Origin: Pyropia yezoensis
Taxonomy: Eukaryota > Rhodophyta > Bangiophyceae > Bangiales > Bangiaceae
Direction: 5' to 3'
DNA length: 64,000 nucleotides
Assembly: GCA_009829735.1 (NCBI GenBank)
Contig: CM020619.1
Span: 28,484,063-28,548,062 of the forward strand
This document shows, piece by piece, positions 10,037-21,385 of the stretch (position 1 is the first letter of the stretch; the number at the start of each line of letters is the position of its first letter). A model generated the notes under the pieces. It had not been told where the DNA came from and did not search any database. It worked only from the letters and a program-made list of their open reading frames with translations. Position numbers and translations under genes: made by a program.

Positions 10037-11265
10037 GCGGTCGAGGGTGGGAGCGGTAACATCCCCATCGCTTGCAGGGCATCATCGAGCATCACCTTCC
10101 CAAGGCACGTCACTGCCGTCCTTGCTGTTCGCGACACGTGCACCGAGATGGTCATGGCCACCTTCTTGAACGCAAGCGCATCGCCCAGTCCTGGCAGATC
10201 ATTGCTGCAGTGCAGCGGCTCCTCTTCTTGAATGTTAGACACGAAGCGGGCATAGGCGGCGGCAAGCGCCCTACTGCCCAGCCCATCGCCGGTATAGGCC
10301 GACACCCTGGGGTGCCTTGCCGGGGCACTCTGGCAGCAACATGAGAGCCTGCCTTCGGGCCGCCGCACCATCGCTATGCCGCGACACGGGTTTGCCGCCG
10401 CGACCCACCTGATCGTGGGCGAGTGGCTGCCGCTTGCCAGCGACAGGAGTAGGGCGTAGACTAGGTCTTGCCAAGAGGCATTCGCTTGGCAGAGTGGCGG
10501 GAAAGCATACTCAATGCCGAGCGTCAAGAGGTGCCTGTGGTGGGTGGCCATTGTGGCCAGTGACCGGAGCGCGCATCCCAATGCATGGGCCACAGCAGGG
10601 TCACTGACCGTCTTGCGCAACCGCTTCGGCGGCCCGTCCCGACCGCGATGGTTGTCAGCGCAGGTGGCGCGCTCTGCCGCCACCCCTCGGGTGAGGTTGC
10701 CGCCAGGGGGCGGGTCGCCCCAACGCGAGCCAGTGAGAGTAGCACGGAGGTGTGCACTTTGTACTCACACAGCGACAGCAACGGCACCGCTGCTGAAGTC
10801 GCCGCAAATGAGTCCCATGCGCCAGCACATGGCTGCGCATCCGCCCATTTTCCGCACTCATCAAGTGACACCACACGCGCAAGGTTAAGGAAGTGTTCCC
10901 GCAGCTGGTCGACAAACTTCGCGGCAATAAACCACAAGCGACTATGCACAGCCTGCACCCCAGCGGTGGCAAAACTCCGTACAGTCCCTGCGGCTCCGAG
11001 GGCTCCTGTGAACGACAAGAGTCATGCCGTGGCTGAAGGTGCAGCATGGCGGCACACGCCGCGTCGCTCTGGCAGCTGGCAACGCCTGTGAGGGCGAGGG
11101 CTTTATGGGTGTAGAGTCCGCAGGCCCGATGGATGTTTCTGTTCCATGCAGATCACCAGCGGCCCGTATGGGACCCTGTTTATAGTAACCGGCACCCCTC
11201 AGAACACATAGAGCGCGCAATGTCAGAGCCTCCACTGCAGTCGTGAAAACCCTCGCTTGCTGCAC
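10000..11265 (-). other. Unassigned minus-strand coding-like frames
   Basis: Three overlapping minus-strand frames (10942-11265, 10524-11018, 10000-10683) read as helical, globular-looking protein, for example VDQLREHFLNLARVVSLDEC and ALRSLATMATHHRHLLTLGI. They change phase between pieces, as in a broken gene or one with introns. They lie upstream of, and on the same strand as, the Fanzor-like relic, so they may be its N-terminal region or another gene of the same transposon. I do not recognise the family. Confidence 0.3.
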
Positions 11266-11904
11266 ACCGTCCGCCTCATCTCACACAAACATCTCCTCCA
11301 AATTCACATCGGAACGTGCGCGCCGTACGGCCACACCCTCCATTTGGCATCTGAGTCGGGGAGCCACCGTTCGTCGACGAAGGTAGGGCCCCCCCGGCAG
11401 TTCGTCAGGGTGCCGCCCGGCATAGCACCTTGGACAATGAAGGACGCTTCAAATTTGTCGTAGCGTCTCCCAGCGGCCTTCAGCAGCAGGAATAAATCAT
11501 GCAGCCCCCTGACCAACGTTCTCCTTGCCCCTTTCACACTCCCTTCAGCAGAGATTCTCCAGCTGTTGTTGCCGCACGTGCCGCTGTGACGCCAGAGAAC
11601 GCCGTAGGAACGTTGGCCTTGAAGGGCTACCAAGAATGGGCTTGCAAGGAGTCCAACCGCCACATGTAGCCGACAAGCCAGCATCCCCACCCCAAAGCCA
11701 CTAGCAGGCGGACAGATTGACGCGGCTTAGGATCCACCATAAGTACATCAGCTCCCCGGTACATGGAGCGAGGTTCGTCTCATGACTACCATCACCGCGA
11801 CGGGCACCAACCACGCGGTGGCCAGACAAGGCCGTCACCGCTTGCAACGTTCAGGCGTGGAGGGCTTCATATTCGGGTGTGTACGTCAGCAAAGCGTTGA
11901 CGCG
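11266..11904. other. No firm gene; weak minus-strand frame
   Basis: A 128-codon minus frame (11304-11690) has no recognisable motif. It continues the run of same-strand frames between 12.7 and 10 kb and may be part of one broken gene. Nothing else is seen. Confidence 0.3.
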
Positions 11905-12709
11905 CTACTGCTTTGCGTTCATCACAGTCAGCAACTTGCCGATGCGCCCTGTCTCCGACTCACCGCATGCACCAGCGCGCGCACCACCGCCTGGACCGAC
12001 GGCCGCCTCACTGCCTGCGACGCCGAGCGCTCTATCTCCTGCACCACCGCCAACACCACCGCCGCTACCACCACCGATTGTTGCACCTGCACCTCCAACA
12101 GCACCGATATCCAACTGTGCTGCCTCGTCTGCATCTGCGGCACCATCCGCAGCACCATCCCAACCGCCGTCTGATCCCACATCGCTGTGCGCGCCGTTAA
12201 CCTCACCAGCATGCCCACCGCCGTCCGACTCCGCATCGTCTTCCACGTCCTCCAGGTCGTCACCATCCTCGTCTCCATTTGCGTACTCATTTCCGTAGCC
12301 GCTCTTTTCCGCATCGTTTTCCACCCACTCAAGCTCACCACCATTCTCGTCTCCGTCTCTGACCTCATCTCCGCAGGTCGCTCTTATCCGCATCTCCGTC
12401 ACCGCTCGCATTTACAACTTCCGTGCTGGCATGAGCATCCTCGTCGTCACCCACATTTCCAGCGACGTACGTATCGTAGCTGATGTTCTTTGACGTTCTC
12501 CCATGTATTGGGGAATTCAACTCCGTAATGCGCAGGCCGACACGTACCCGAGCGCTGGCGGCTGCACCCGTCCACCGGACTCCCTTCAAGGACGTCCCGC
12601 TCAGACCACCGTTCTTCGTCAGCCGCCCGATCGTGGAGAACTGATGTGCAAAAGTATTCTTGGTGGCGAAGCGTGTTGAGCGAGGGGAAAGATTGGGCGA
12701 GGTGGGCAA
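11905..12709 (-). other. Acidic, glycine-rich minus-strand frames, unassigned
   Basis: Two minus-strand frames in different phases (12365-12709, then 11905-12411). The second has acidic tracts (GDEVRDGDENGGELEW, NGDEDGDDLEDVEDDAES) followed by Gly/Ala-rich sequence. The acidic units recur about every 20-25 residues, pointing to an internal repeat. They could be the N-terminal low-complexity part of the gene that continues toward 10 kb, or a chance product of a repetitive stretch. Confidence 0.3.
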
Positions 12710-14243
12710 GGGCGGGAGGGGGGGGAGCAGGTGGATGTTGTCACGGTGAAGCCCCGCAAGAGATGGCCAACGGTCACGCTACATGGTGACTTGCACCGGA
12801 TGCTGATCTCGAGGTCTGCTGCGGTCGTGGTTGCGTCCGCGCTTACACTCTCGGATGAATTCCGAGCTAATACTTACTTCATGTCGTGTCGGAAAGTTGC
12901 CCGATGCAGCTCGCGACAGCTCGAAAGCTCTGCTTTTTTTCTCAAGGACAGCCTTAACTGTGGCATACGAGGATCGCCCCCGCCGAGAAAACACTCAATC
13001 CCCCTTCGAATCTCTGAACAGCCCCGATTCGATAATTGCGGCACGTTTTCACCCGAAGGTAAAGCTTTGGCATCGGACACTCGGTCAAACAGGCTGTCAA
13101 CGACGAGTGCCTAGCACTCGATGCTGCGCCAGAGCTGTCTCACGAGGCTCTGGGCAGATGGCACCTGGATTATCTGAGGTCGTCCGGTGGCATGCGTCTC
13201 CTCTGCGTCATCCCATCTCAGCAGGACGCGCGGGGGCGCCTCAACGGCTGTAGCCAGCAGGCGTTAGCGGTAGGCGCCGCCCGGGCCGCAAATTGGGGGG
13301 GCTTCCCCCCGCCGCCGCGGCAGCGTCGCCTTCTCTCGTTTATTTTTCATGGAGGGGTGCGGTGCGGAGGGAGAGGTGCCCTGTTTTCCATGCCCTGTCC
13401 ATCACCTCCTCGTCACTGTGATCCACTTGCTGCCCCTTCACCTCGTACCCTCCTGCTTTTCAGATCACGGTGTCGTTGTATTTTTCCTCGAGACCTGCCA
13501 CGCCAGCGAGGACTTGCGGCGTGAGCGACTATTTCGCCGCCTGAGTCGGGCGCGGCAATGGCCGGTCGGCGGTCTCGCTCCCTTCGGGGAATACTGGCCA
13601 CCACGCATGGGCGTTTGCCGCAATCTACATGGCGGGACCAACGTCGGGCCGATGCCCCCCTCAGACGCCACGCATCGTCCGCGGCGGCAACCACCAGCCA
13701 GCCGCCCAGAAAACAGCCGACAGGAGGCACACGCTTGCGGCTCCGGACGCAGGCCTGCCCTCCTCTCCCCACCCCCGCCCCTACTACCAAATGGTGCCCA
13801 CAGCCCCCCCTGCCCCATACCTTTCCCCTTTGGCCCCCTTTTTCCTCATTTGACAGCCCCTTTAGCGTCTATCTTCGCTGCTTCTTTCACTTGTCTTCCT
13901 GAAATCCCAGTACGGCGCAGTTTTCGCGGCCCGCGAGCTCGCGGGGCGCCCATGTCGCCGACGCGATCGGAGCAGGGCGCTCCCGCTCCGCCGCGGCGGC
14001 CGCCAGGTAATTGTGCATCTTTTGGGAGGCGCCCCGGATCTCCTGCAGCAGCCGTTGCCTGAGCACTGGAACTTGGGTGCCGCGGCCGGGGGCGGCATAG
14101 GCGCCGCCGCCGCCCCGCGATCGTCGCGTGTCCTCGCCGCCCGCGTTATCACGGGGAGTGAAAAACCGGAGCTTGAGCACCCTCCGGGACGGCACTCACT
14201 GCTCGCGGGTGTTGAGCGTCATTGAGGGGCGCCTGCGGGTAGC
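12710..14243. other. No recognisable gene
   Basis: Long GC-rich frames exist on both strands (plus 13349-14062; minus 13465-13818 and 13887-14195). None carries a recognised domain and they overlap each other. The plus frame has a proline-rich segment near 13745-13850 that recalls, without clear homology, the linker of the transposon B protein. Confidence 0.4.
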
Positions 14244-14815
14244 TGTGGTATCAAACTCGATGCCTTAAGACACGTGTCAGTGTCCCTCGGGGGAAAGGGG
14301 ACTGGTAACACAGAAAGGGGAACTACGAGGATGGTATGGCTGTTGCCTCACGTGCCTGTCGGCAGAGTTGACAGATACGCACGGTTGTGCACACGGGGAA
14401 GAGGAAAGCAAACGCGCAGTTGAGTTTTTCCCTGACGGCGCGGGCCTAGGGCGCCTCGCTGTCCCTCTTAACGTGCATCTGAGGGAGCCTCGGCACGTTG
14501 GCCTGGTAGCTCCACCCTGGTCCTGAGTGGCCCTGACCCGAGTCTAACCTCGTCAGTTCGGGGGCCACTATCACTACTAATTCTATTCTTCCTCAACAAT
14601 CTCGCACTCAAATCTCCCAATTCAAGTCCCGCATGAATATGCAAAAACCCGTCAGAAATCCCTCTCTCGCGTGTCGGTAGCGTAGTGCACCGCATCGCAG
14701 TGCCGGACACGGGCCACGGCCGCCAACCATCCCCACACGGCGGGTGTGTTCTAGCACCTGGTGCCCCCTAGTCGCCATCCTGGGTCGGCGCCCAGTCAGG
14801 GCCAGGGATGCTACG
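14244..14815 (-). repeat. Reversed LTR of the R4 family
   Basis: The reverse complement aligns over 572 bp with the R4 LTRs (same length). It shares the segments for AGCATCCCTGG, GCACCAGGTGCCAGAACAC, GAGAGAGGGATTTCTGA and the TATACCACA-like end (here GATACCACA). It is more diverged than the two R4 LTRs are from each other. Flanks GTAGC and AGGGA do not match, so there is no target duplication. Confidence 0.85.
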
Positions 14816-15087
14816 AGGGAGCCCTTCAGCTGCTGTTTCATGGCACCTTCGGTGTAGATGTTACCGCATAGTTCCGTCAGACCCTGTCAGCGTACCGCAA
14901 TGGCCTCGATCCCCTCATCCGGTTCTTTGTCGGCCCGCATGAGCTTGTCCTGTGCTCGTGCGAACGCACGGGGTTCAGTGTACGTTTTTAAGGAACGTGC
15001 TCACAGCCTCGAGAAAACTTGTGATTGAAGCGCCTGCTGACGCGCCTGAAGAGCCCGGAAGGGCCCGAGTGTACCGCATCCTTGACT
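14816..15087 (-). pseudogene. Ty3/gypsy gag fragment, R3-like
   Basis: On the minus strand this 0.27-kb piece aligns with R3 gag at about 33750-34005. Shared features are the segments around TCATCCGGTTC, the AACTTGTCCTG-like tract, and the reading ...MKQQL at the 3' edge. It is abutted on one side by an R4-type LTR and on the other by the truncated Copia reverse transcriptase, so both junctions are rearrangement breakpoints. Confidence 0.75.
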
Positions 15088-15107
15088 TGTGCATCCATAT
15101 TCGCGCT

Positions 15108-17141
15108 TCAGTAGTCACCTGCGCCGCACAGACCATACAGTGGCTTGAGGACTCGCAGTTCTTCGGCAGAAGAAACACCTAGGATGGCACGGTCCTCCTG
15201 ACATGGGTCCAGGTAGACCGGTCGAGTCAGCTTGTCTTTGCCCTGCAAGAGGACAGGGTGACATCGGATGAGATTATCCTGAAGGCGAGACCGCACTGGT
15301 AGAGAGGATGACTTTGGTCGTGCGCTGCCGCAGAGTAGTTAGGTTTTGCACCACAAACGGCTTGGCCTTGTCCTTGCTGCTTTGTACGAAGCAGCGACTC
15401 TTGCCCTTCTCTTCCGGTGTGTCAACGTGCTTTAGCGCGTAGACAAAGCGGCCGCGCAGGATGTTGGCGCCACGCGGGAGGTCCTTGCGCTTGACACGAG
15501 GCCAGACTTTCCGCCTCAGAAGCCGGACTGCTTCGTTCAGGCGTGCGTCTTGAATGATCTTGGATGACACGCGTGCGTCTCCAGGCTGGAGTACCTGAGT
15601 CACCAGCACCTCCGCTGCTCTCGGACGGTCATCTATGTCACCAGAAGACAAAGAATCCATTGGAAGCAATGCCCTTTGGCCATCGTCAGCCAACTCGACG
15701 ACGCCGCGGACTCGCTTCGCATCATGTGCCATGGTCGCACCGCCATCTCCCTCAGACGGCGTCTCTAGAGCTTGCTCCGGCACGTACTCGTTCACTTTGT
15801 CCACGGAGAAGAGTTTCACGGAGTGGCCGACGCGAAGCCAGACCTGCTCGCCATCCGCAAATAAAACGTCATACGGCCCCACCTATTGATCCACCGGCTT
15901 TTCGAGGTCGAACAAGACCGACATACCAGCACGGATGACAGCGTCAGTACCGGCTGGGACACGACTTCGCACCGCGCGTTCAAGCCGCGACCTAGTGACG
16001 TGCTTCGCCATCTCGGCCCGTGTGGCGTGCATCGCCATGACACGGTCACGCTGAGCGGAAAGGTTGACCGGCACCACCGGCATGGGCGGCAGAACCCGAA
16101 AGACCAGAAGCGTTGGAACCAATCCGCTTGGCCCAGCAGTCTGTTTCGCGCCCCACACAGACAAGGCCAGGGCACCCTCCGTAGTTAGGCCCTGATGAGA
16201 CGCACGCACGCGCCCGCAGATGCGGCGTAGGAAGATATGGTAGCGCTCACCGACACCGAGAGAATTGTGCGATTCGATACTCGACTCCAGTGGCTTGATG
16301 CATGCCGACTGCTGCAGCGTCTTCCATTCGTCTGACGCCAGCTGCGGCCCTTGGCCAGTGTGCTTAGAGTCCGAGTAGCCGACGTAAGGTGTCACCCAGC
16401 AGCGCACATAAGCCCGCCAGACGTCCTCCGTAGATTCTCCGCTAGAGAGGAACGCCGTGGCACTAAATGAAGGGCCTTTGTCCACCACGTGTAGCAGCGG
16501 CTTCCCGTCCAGGTACATGATGTCCAGTAGCACAGTTCGGTTGAACACGATGGCGTCCGAAGGTAGTGCATCGCAGAACCTGCTCGGCTCCTCCGCGAGC
16601 CGCTGACACAGGTCACAACTACTCGACAGTTCCTGCAGTTGCTTCAGGGTGCTTGGCTTCGCGTGATCTCCGCCTGCCTTGTTATAACGGCATACAGGCG
16701 ATCAGGCTGCGGGTGGAAGAAGTGTCGATGCAGCTTGCGCTGCTCCGGCATTGTGTCGATAACGTTCCTCTCCCATATGAAGAAGACGTGACCAAGCTTA
16801 CGCACGACGGCAAAGACTCGGAGCACGCTTCGCATACAAGTCGGTTAAGCCTGTGTTGGCATACATGGGGAATTTGTCGAGGTTCTCCAGCCCAAGCAGC
16901 AAAGAACGTCCACGACGTCCATCGACAGATCCATGAAGACTTCGCTGGCCAGAGGAAAGCGCATGTTCAGCTGATCCACGCTGGCATGACGACTACCGCC
17001 ACACCGGTACACCTCCGGCGTTTTATTCTTCTGCAACCGACGCGGCAACCCTGCCCACTTCAGGTACGCTAGCGCTTGCGGCTTGCCGATCACCGTACGT
17101 CGTGCTCCAGTGTCTACACAGGCTCCTTTGAAGTCCTCCAC
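15108..17141 (-). pseudogene. Copia pol remnant
   Basis: The protease motif is ACVDTGARRTVIG (about 17110). A pre-integrase motif reads LHRHFFHPQPDRLYAVI (about 16690). The integrase core shows DIMYLDGK, then SDSKHTGQGPQLAS, then GVGERYHIF (Asp, Asp, Glu positions). A TAG at 15883-15885 interrupts the frame before GPYDVLF. The reverse transcriptase begins with LPRGANILRGRFVYALKHVD and ends with VLKPLYGLCGAGDY after another frameshift. Multiple shifts between 17100 and 16550 make it non-functional. Confidence 0.85.
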
Positions 17142-17236
17142 CGTCTCCAGCAGCGTCAGGAACTCACGATCCTCCTCGGTACGCAGTGGTCGTCCCCGCC
17201 GTCTACGTTCGAGAGCAAGTCGACGATTCTCGCCCT

Positions 17237-18733
17237 CTACGCAAAATCCGGATCGTCGCTGGTCGTCCCGTCGCCGTCCATGGGCACAGGCTCGGAGCCA
17301 TCTACCCCAGCCTGAGAGATGCCGACCTCGCTCGCCGCTGCCTCGATAGCTTCGTCGCTCTCCTCATTGGCGTCGTCGTCCTCATCGCCCGTGACTCCGG
17401 CCGCGTCTAGCTGCGCACAAGGCTGGTACAGGATGACGCTGGCTGCAGGACGTTCGGCTCCCTTCTCGGCGAAATACTCCACCTTGCGGTTCGTGGCCTT
17501 GATTGCGCTGACGTGGTGAGGGCACTCATCGAGAGAGTGTGATCGATCGTCGCTGTTGAAGCACCCTATCGGGAACAAAGGGTCGCAGCCACCGTTGCTC
17601 TTGGAAGAGTCGAACCGCTTGGCAACGCTCTTTTTCTTGCGCCCATAGCGACCGTGGCCAGCAAATAGGATGCCCTGTACCTTGTCCTCCAGCTTCCAGG
17701 GCCCGTGGCCAACCTCGGTTCCCATCACGGCCAGGGGGGCCTTGTTGCGCAAGTAAAGAGCAGCCTCGAGCGCGCCGTACAGCTGCTGGAACGTCCGTAG
17801 ATGAGTCGCAACGCAACTAAGTGGCTCGGTAGCCCAGTTGTTGCCAACGACTGCGTTTCGAAGAAACTCGACCTCGTACGATTCGCCATGGTGGGTGCGA
17901 TGCACTTGCGGCGCCAGCTTGCTGATCGTGTTTTGTGTCTTCTCCGGCGCAGCGGTCACGTTCGTCTCGTCGTTGACGAATGAGCTCAGCCGCAGGCTGC
18001 TCAGATAGTTCTTCTCGCGGCCTTGACGGACGATGGAGTTGTACTTAGTGCTGACCACGTCCACGGCCTGCGCAAGGGTAGCAGCCGTACCGTGCACACG
18101 GTCAAAGAAGAAGCGCTTTGCGTCGCCACGAAGCAGGTGGCCAAGTTCCAGCGGGTTTTGCAGGTCCTGCAGCTTCTGCGACGCCGCCAGCTCGTAGTCA
18201 CGCGCCACTTGCTTGATCTCTGCGACATACTCGCTCCAGCTCTCGCCCAGGTTGCTGCTGAACTTTGCAGCCGGATCTCGGAAATGCATGGCCACGTTAT
18301 GAGCAGAGCGATCCACACTGGCACCTTGCGACATCGTAGTGGTAGCCGCCGACGGCGAGCTCTCCTGCTGAGTTCCAGCGGTACGGAAGCGACGACCAGA
18401 CGACTCCACCTCCGACGCCATCTCGGTAGCCACGGTCCGTTCCTCCGCCTCTGGATACAACGCCGTCGCCAGCTTCAGCTTGATTCGGAGAGAGCTGTGC
18501 TGCTCCAGGTTGGCATTACGCGCGTTCAACCAGTTGCGCAGGGCCCGGTGCAGATAAGGAAGAGCCACCAAGCTTGTACCGAACAGCACAGCAGGAGTAA
18601 GCAGCTCCAAAACAGCGGCCTTGAACTGCGCGCCCGACAAAGGCGTGGCCGCCATGTCGGCCTCCCGCATGCGAGTGGACGTCACGACGCCCTTCTGTTC
18701 CTCGTTCAGCATCTTGTCATCAGCAGCAGCCAT
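17237..18733 (-). CDS. Copia gag polyprotein, open
   Basis: A 498-codon frame starting at an ATG (18731-18733). It would form the retrotransposon particle. It begins MAAADDKMLNEEQKG; residues about 120-360 are the typical Copia gag region (WSEYVAEIKQVARDYELAA). Near residue 405 there is a single degenerate zinc-knuckle-like motif, CFNSDDRSHSLDEC, followed by an acidic C-terminus (DEDDDANEESDEA). The frame is uninterrupted for 1.5 kb although the downstream pol is riddled with breaks. That may mean a shorter time since damage or some retained use; I cannot tell which. A hydrophobic stretch near residues 40-60 is not convincing as a membrane anchor. Confidence 0.75.
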   Translation of the reverse strand: MAAADDKMLNEEQKGVVTSTRMREADMAATPLSGAQFKAAVLELLTPAVLFGTSLVALPYLHRALRNWLNARNANLEQHSSLRIKLKLATALYPEAEERTVATEMASEVESSGRRFRTAGTQQESSPSAATTTMSQGASVDRSAHNVAMHFRDPAAKFSSNLGESWSEYVAEIKQVARDYELAASQKLQDLQNPLELGHLLRGDAKRFFFDRVHGTAATLAQAVDVVSTKYNSIVRQGREKNYLSSLRLSSFVNDETNVTAAPEKTQNTISKLAPQVHRTHHGESYEVEFLRNAVVGNNWATEPLSCVATHLRTFQQLYGALEAALYLRNKAPLAVMGTEVGHGPWKLEDKVQGILFAGHGRYGRKKKSVAKRFDSSKSNGGCDPLFPIGCFNSDDRSHSLDECPHHVSAIKATNRKVEYFAEKGAERPAASVILYQPCAQLDAAGVTGDEDDDANEESDEAIEAAASEVGISQAGVDGSEPVPMDGDGTTSDDPDFA

Positions 18734-18739
18734 AATTGG

Positions 18740-19378
18740 GGGGGTTTACCGCACACCTCGGACTAGGGGCATCCCCCTTCAGGGGGAGGCGGATCGTGGC
18801 GACCTTTGCCCCTGACCAATCGGGGGCAGGAGTGGGTCGCTCCTCCCTCGGGATGGGCACGCCACATCATCCTCCCTGGATCCCCCCCATGAATGGGTAG
18901 GGAAGATAACATAATATCGGGCAGAGCGATTCCGCTCACCCGATTGGAATTGGCCTTCAGGCCAGTGCAGGGAAGTTACCTAGGGCGGGCTACTTCCTCC
19001 CCAATCTGGCCGAGATTCAGTGAGATCCCACCACTGAGCGTGTTTTGCGTGGAGAGATGTGTTGGAGGGCTCTGAGTGTTTTGATTGGGTGTTTAGTGTA
19101 GGGAGTGTGGGCCCGCACTCCGGGGTCCCACAGCGGGCCCTGGACCGGCGGGCCCAAGAGGGATATCTGCGCGTGGGGCTGTGCCAGTTGCTTCCCCCTC
19201 ACAAAAAATCAACCTTGCGTTACCCTCGCGTTCCCCGGCCCGGACGCTTTCACCTTCGCGTGGAGCTCTACGTTCCGGCGGCTCTGACTCCAGGGTTTAT
19301 ACCCCGGGTTCCCCACCATCTCCTTAAGGAGGATAAGGTACCCCGTTGGTGTGGGCTTACGCCCAGATAACCGCCACA
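18740..19378 (+). repeat. R2 5' LTR, left edge uncertain
   Basis: The right edge is set by CCACA followed by TT and the shared primer-binding site. The left edge is not marked by a TG terminus I can defend; it lies between the Copia gag start (18733) and the first hairpin (about 18765). Inverted repeats such as AGGAG...CTCCT (about 18810) and CTGGCCT-like arms (about 18950) are already present. Confidence 0.5.
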
Positions 19379-19380
19379 TT

Positions 19381-19394
19381 TGGTGGAGCAGCAG
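19381..19394 (+). promoter_or_regulatory. R2 primer-binding site
   Basis: TGGTGGAGCAGCAG, two bases after the LTR end, identical to the site in R1, R3 and R4. Confidence 0.8.
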
Positions 19395-19529
19395 GGGAGG
19401 GGATTCGCTCCGCCTTCTGGTGGAGTCTCCTCTCCTTTTGTTGGGTGGTTTTTTGGTCGTGTGCTCTCTGGTCCCCACCCGTTGTGACCCTTGGTACCTT
19501 TTCTTTCTTGCTTTTACAGGTGGGTCGAG

Positions 19530-21385
19530 ATGCAGTCTGATAATTCTGCTCCTCCTCAAGGAGGAGGTCCTACACCGGTGGAAACGTCAAACGTGACAGC
19601 AGGCACCGGCGAAGCTCCCGGTGCCGCCTCGCGGACCAACCCTGGTGTTGAGTCGGCCGCTCAGCGGGAACGTACGAGTTTGTGCAGTTTGGACCTGCTT
19701 CCGGGTGGAGTGCCAGGCGCCGGTGAGGCTCGCAGCCTGGCACATGCCACTTTAGGCGCGACCCCTGACGGGGAGGCAGCCCACGGCTTCGGCGACCGCT
19801 CTACCTTTACCTCCCGTGAGTGGGGGGCCTGGGCCTTACCCGCGGGGGAGGGTACATTTGCATCGCCCACCCAGGACCGTATGGATACGGATAGTTTTAG
19901 AGGCGCCCCTTTGGGGGGCGTACCCGCTGTGGGGGGGTCGTCCTCCACGGCTATGGGAACTGTTACTCTGGCGGCTTTCCGCCAGATGTGGACTCAGGTG
20001 GTGTCACCAATTTCTGCTCGACTCGATAAGGTCGAGGGTTCAATCTCTCGATCTGGTCGGCAGACTCGCCGCCGACCGCACGGTTATTCGCAGACATCTT
20101 CCTCTTCAGAGGCAAGTGATGTTGATCCTGAGAGACGTGGGGCGAGGCGCTTAAGCGCTTCGGCCCACCGCCGGGTGGCCCGTGTGCTATCCCCGGGATG
20201 TAACGGGGAACCGGAGCGGGTTATCCCGCTCAAGATAATACCCGATGATGATACCTTTAAAGGTATCCTGGATTGCGAGTCTTATGCACTCGCCAATAAG
20301 AGCGTACGCTATGATGAAGAGATGGCTCACGGCTTAGGCCGAAAGCGCAAAGAGATATCCCTCACGTTTGGGCGTGACGCCCTTTGGGACGGGACCCCCC
20401 CTCTAGGGGTGTTCGAATTTCTACATCGCTTTCGTAAGGCTAGCGATGACAACGACCTCTCAGAAGGTCGGGCTATGTACCTCCTTCCGGAGTTTACCAA
20501 AGGGGAACTCAAGAAGGAGCTCCTCTCCCTCATCCCCTCTAAGGCGGGGGGACGAGCGGGAGAGGTCACTTCGTATCTGGAGCTGGTTAACTGGCTCCTC
20601 CGCAGTTATGCGGACGCGGAAATTATATCATCCCAAGTGGCAGCGTTTAATAACGTTGCCCAAGAGGAGGATGAAACTGAAACCGCCTTTTACGGGCTCG
20701 TCCGCGACGCAAATGCGCTCTGCGGGTATATACATACTGCGAGCCAACTTGAGGGCCGCCTTATTCAAGGGGTCTGGTGGGAGGACGGACTGATGTCCGT
20801 GAATTTAATACACCAGACACGCCCATAAAGGCGTTGGTACGATATGCTCAACGCAAAGGCGACATATGTCGCCGGCGCAATGAGGAGCTGCGGGCCCAAT
20901 GGTCCGCAGACGCCGCGGAGCGTCGGGCTCGACGCAACGCCTCTAAAGGCAATGCTGCGGGGGTGGCTACTCCCCCCAGCGGTTCCTCTGTACCTTCGTT
21001 GTACGGGGGGAAGGCCAGAGTTGGCACTGATGCCGGAAGGGAGCGTTTAAATCGCTACCCCTGCTTGGCTTGTAATAGCCATGAGCATTTTACGCGCCAC
21101 TGTCCCGACCTTAGTGTCGAGACGCGGGCTAAGTTTGAGAAAGCCCGTAAGGAGCGCGCTCGGGTTGAGGGCCGTTCCCCGCGGGGTACGGCGAGGACAG
21201 CGCAGCCCGTAGCGGTTGTCACTGAGGGGGGGCCTTCGGGCGCCCCTAAAGGGGGGCTTGGCCCCCAGGAGAATATTGAAGAGTCAGAGGACTCTTCATC
21301 TGAGGATACCCCCTCCTCAAAAAACGATGAAGAGGGAGGCCTGATGAGGAATATTCCTCCCCCGGGGAAGAGGATGTCGTGTTGA
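19530..21385 (+). pseudogene. R2 gag, one frameshift
   Basis: The ATG at 19530 follows a pyrimidine-rich stretch. The frame runs to about 20780, where the reading continues one phase over (VREFNTPDTPIKALVRYAQ) to a TGA at 21383-21385. The nucleocapsid zinc knuckle CLACNSHEHFTRHC (about 21061-21102) is a perfect CX2CX4HX4C. The central part (GVFEFLHRFRKASDDNDLSE) matches R3 and R4 gag. It would package the RNA and build the particle. The pol frame overlaps the gag end in the -1 phase from 21331. A slippery AAAAAAC stands in correct phase at 21319-21325, but the -1 frame meets a TGA at 21328, so this copy could not use it. Confidence 0.85.

Larger units (their letters stand above)
15088..18733 (-). 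mobile_element. Ty1/Copia element remnant
   Basis: In minus-strand order: gag (18733-17237), aspartic protease (about 17141-17050), GAG-pre-integrase (about 16835-16640), integrase core (about 16548-15883), then the N-terminal part of a Copia-type reverse transcriptase up to about 15108. Protease-integrase-RT order defines Copia. The element is cut at about 15088 by the gypsy gag fragment, so most of RT, the RNase H and the 3' LTR are missing. No 5' LTR is recognised before element R2 begins near 18.74 kb. Confidence 0.85.
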
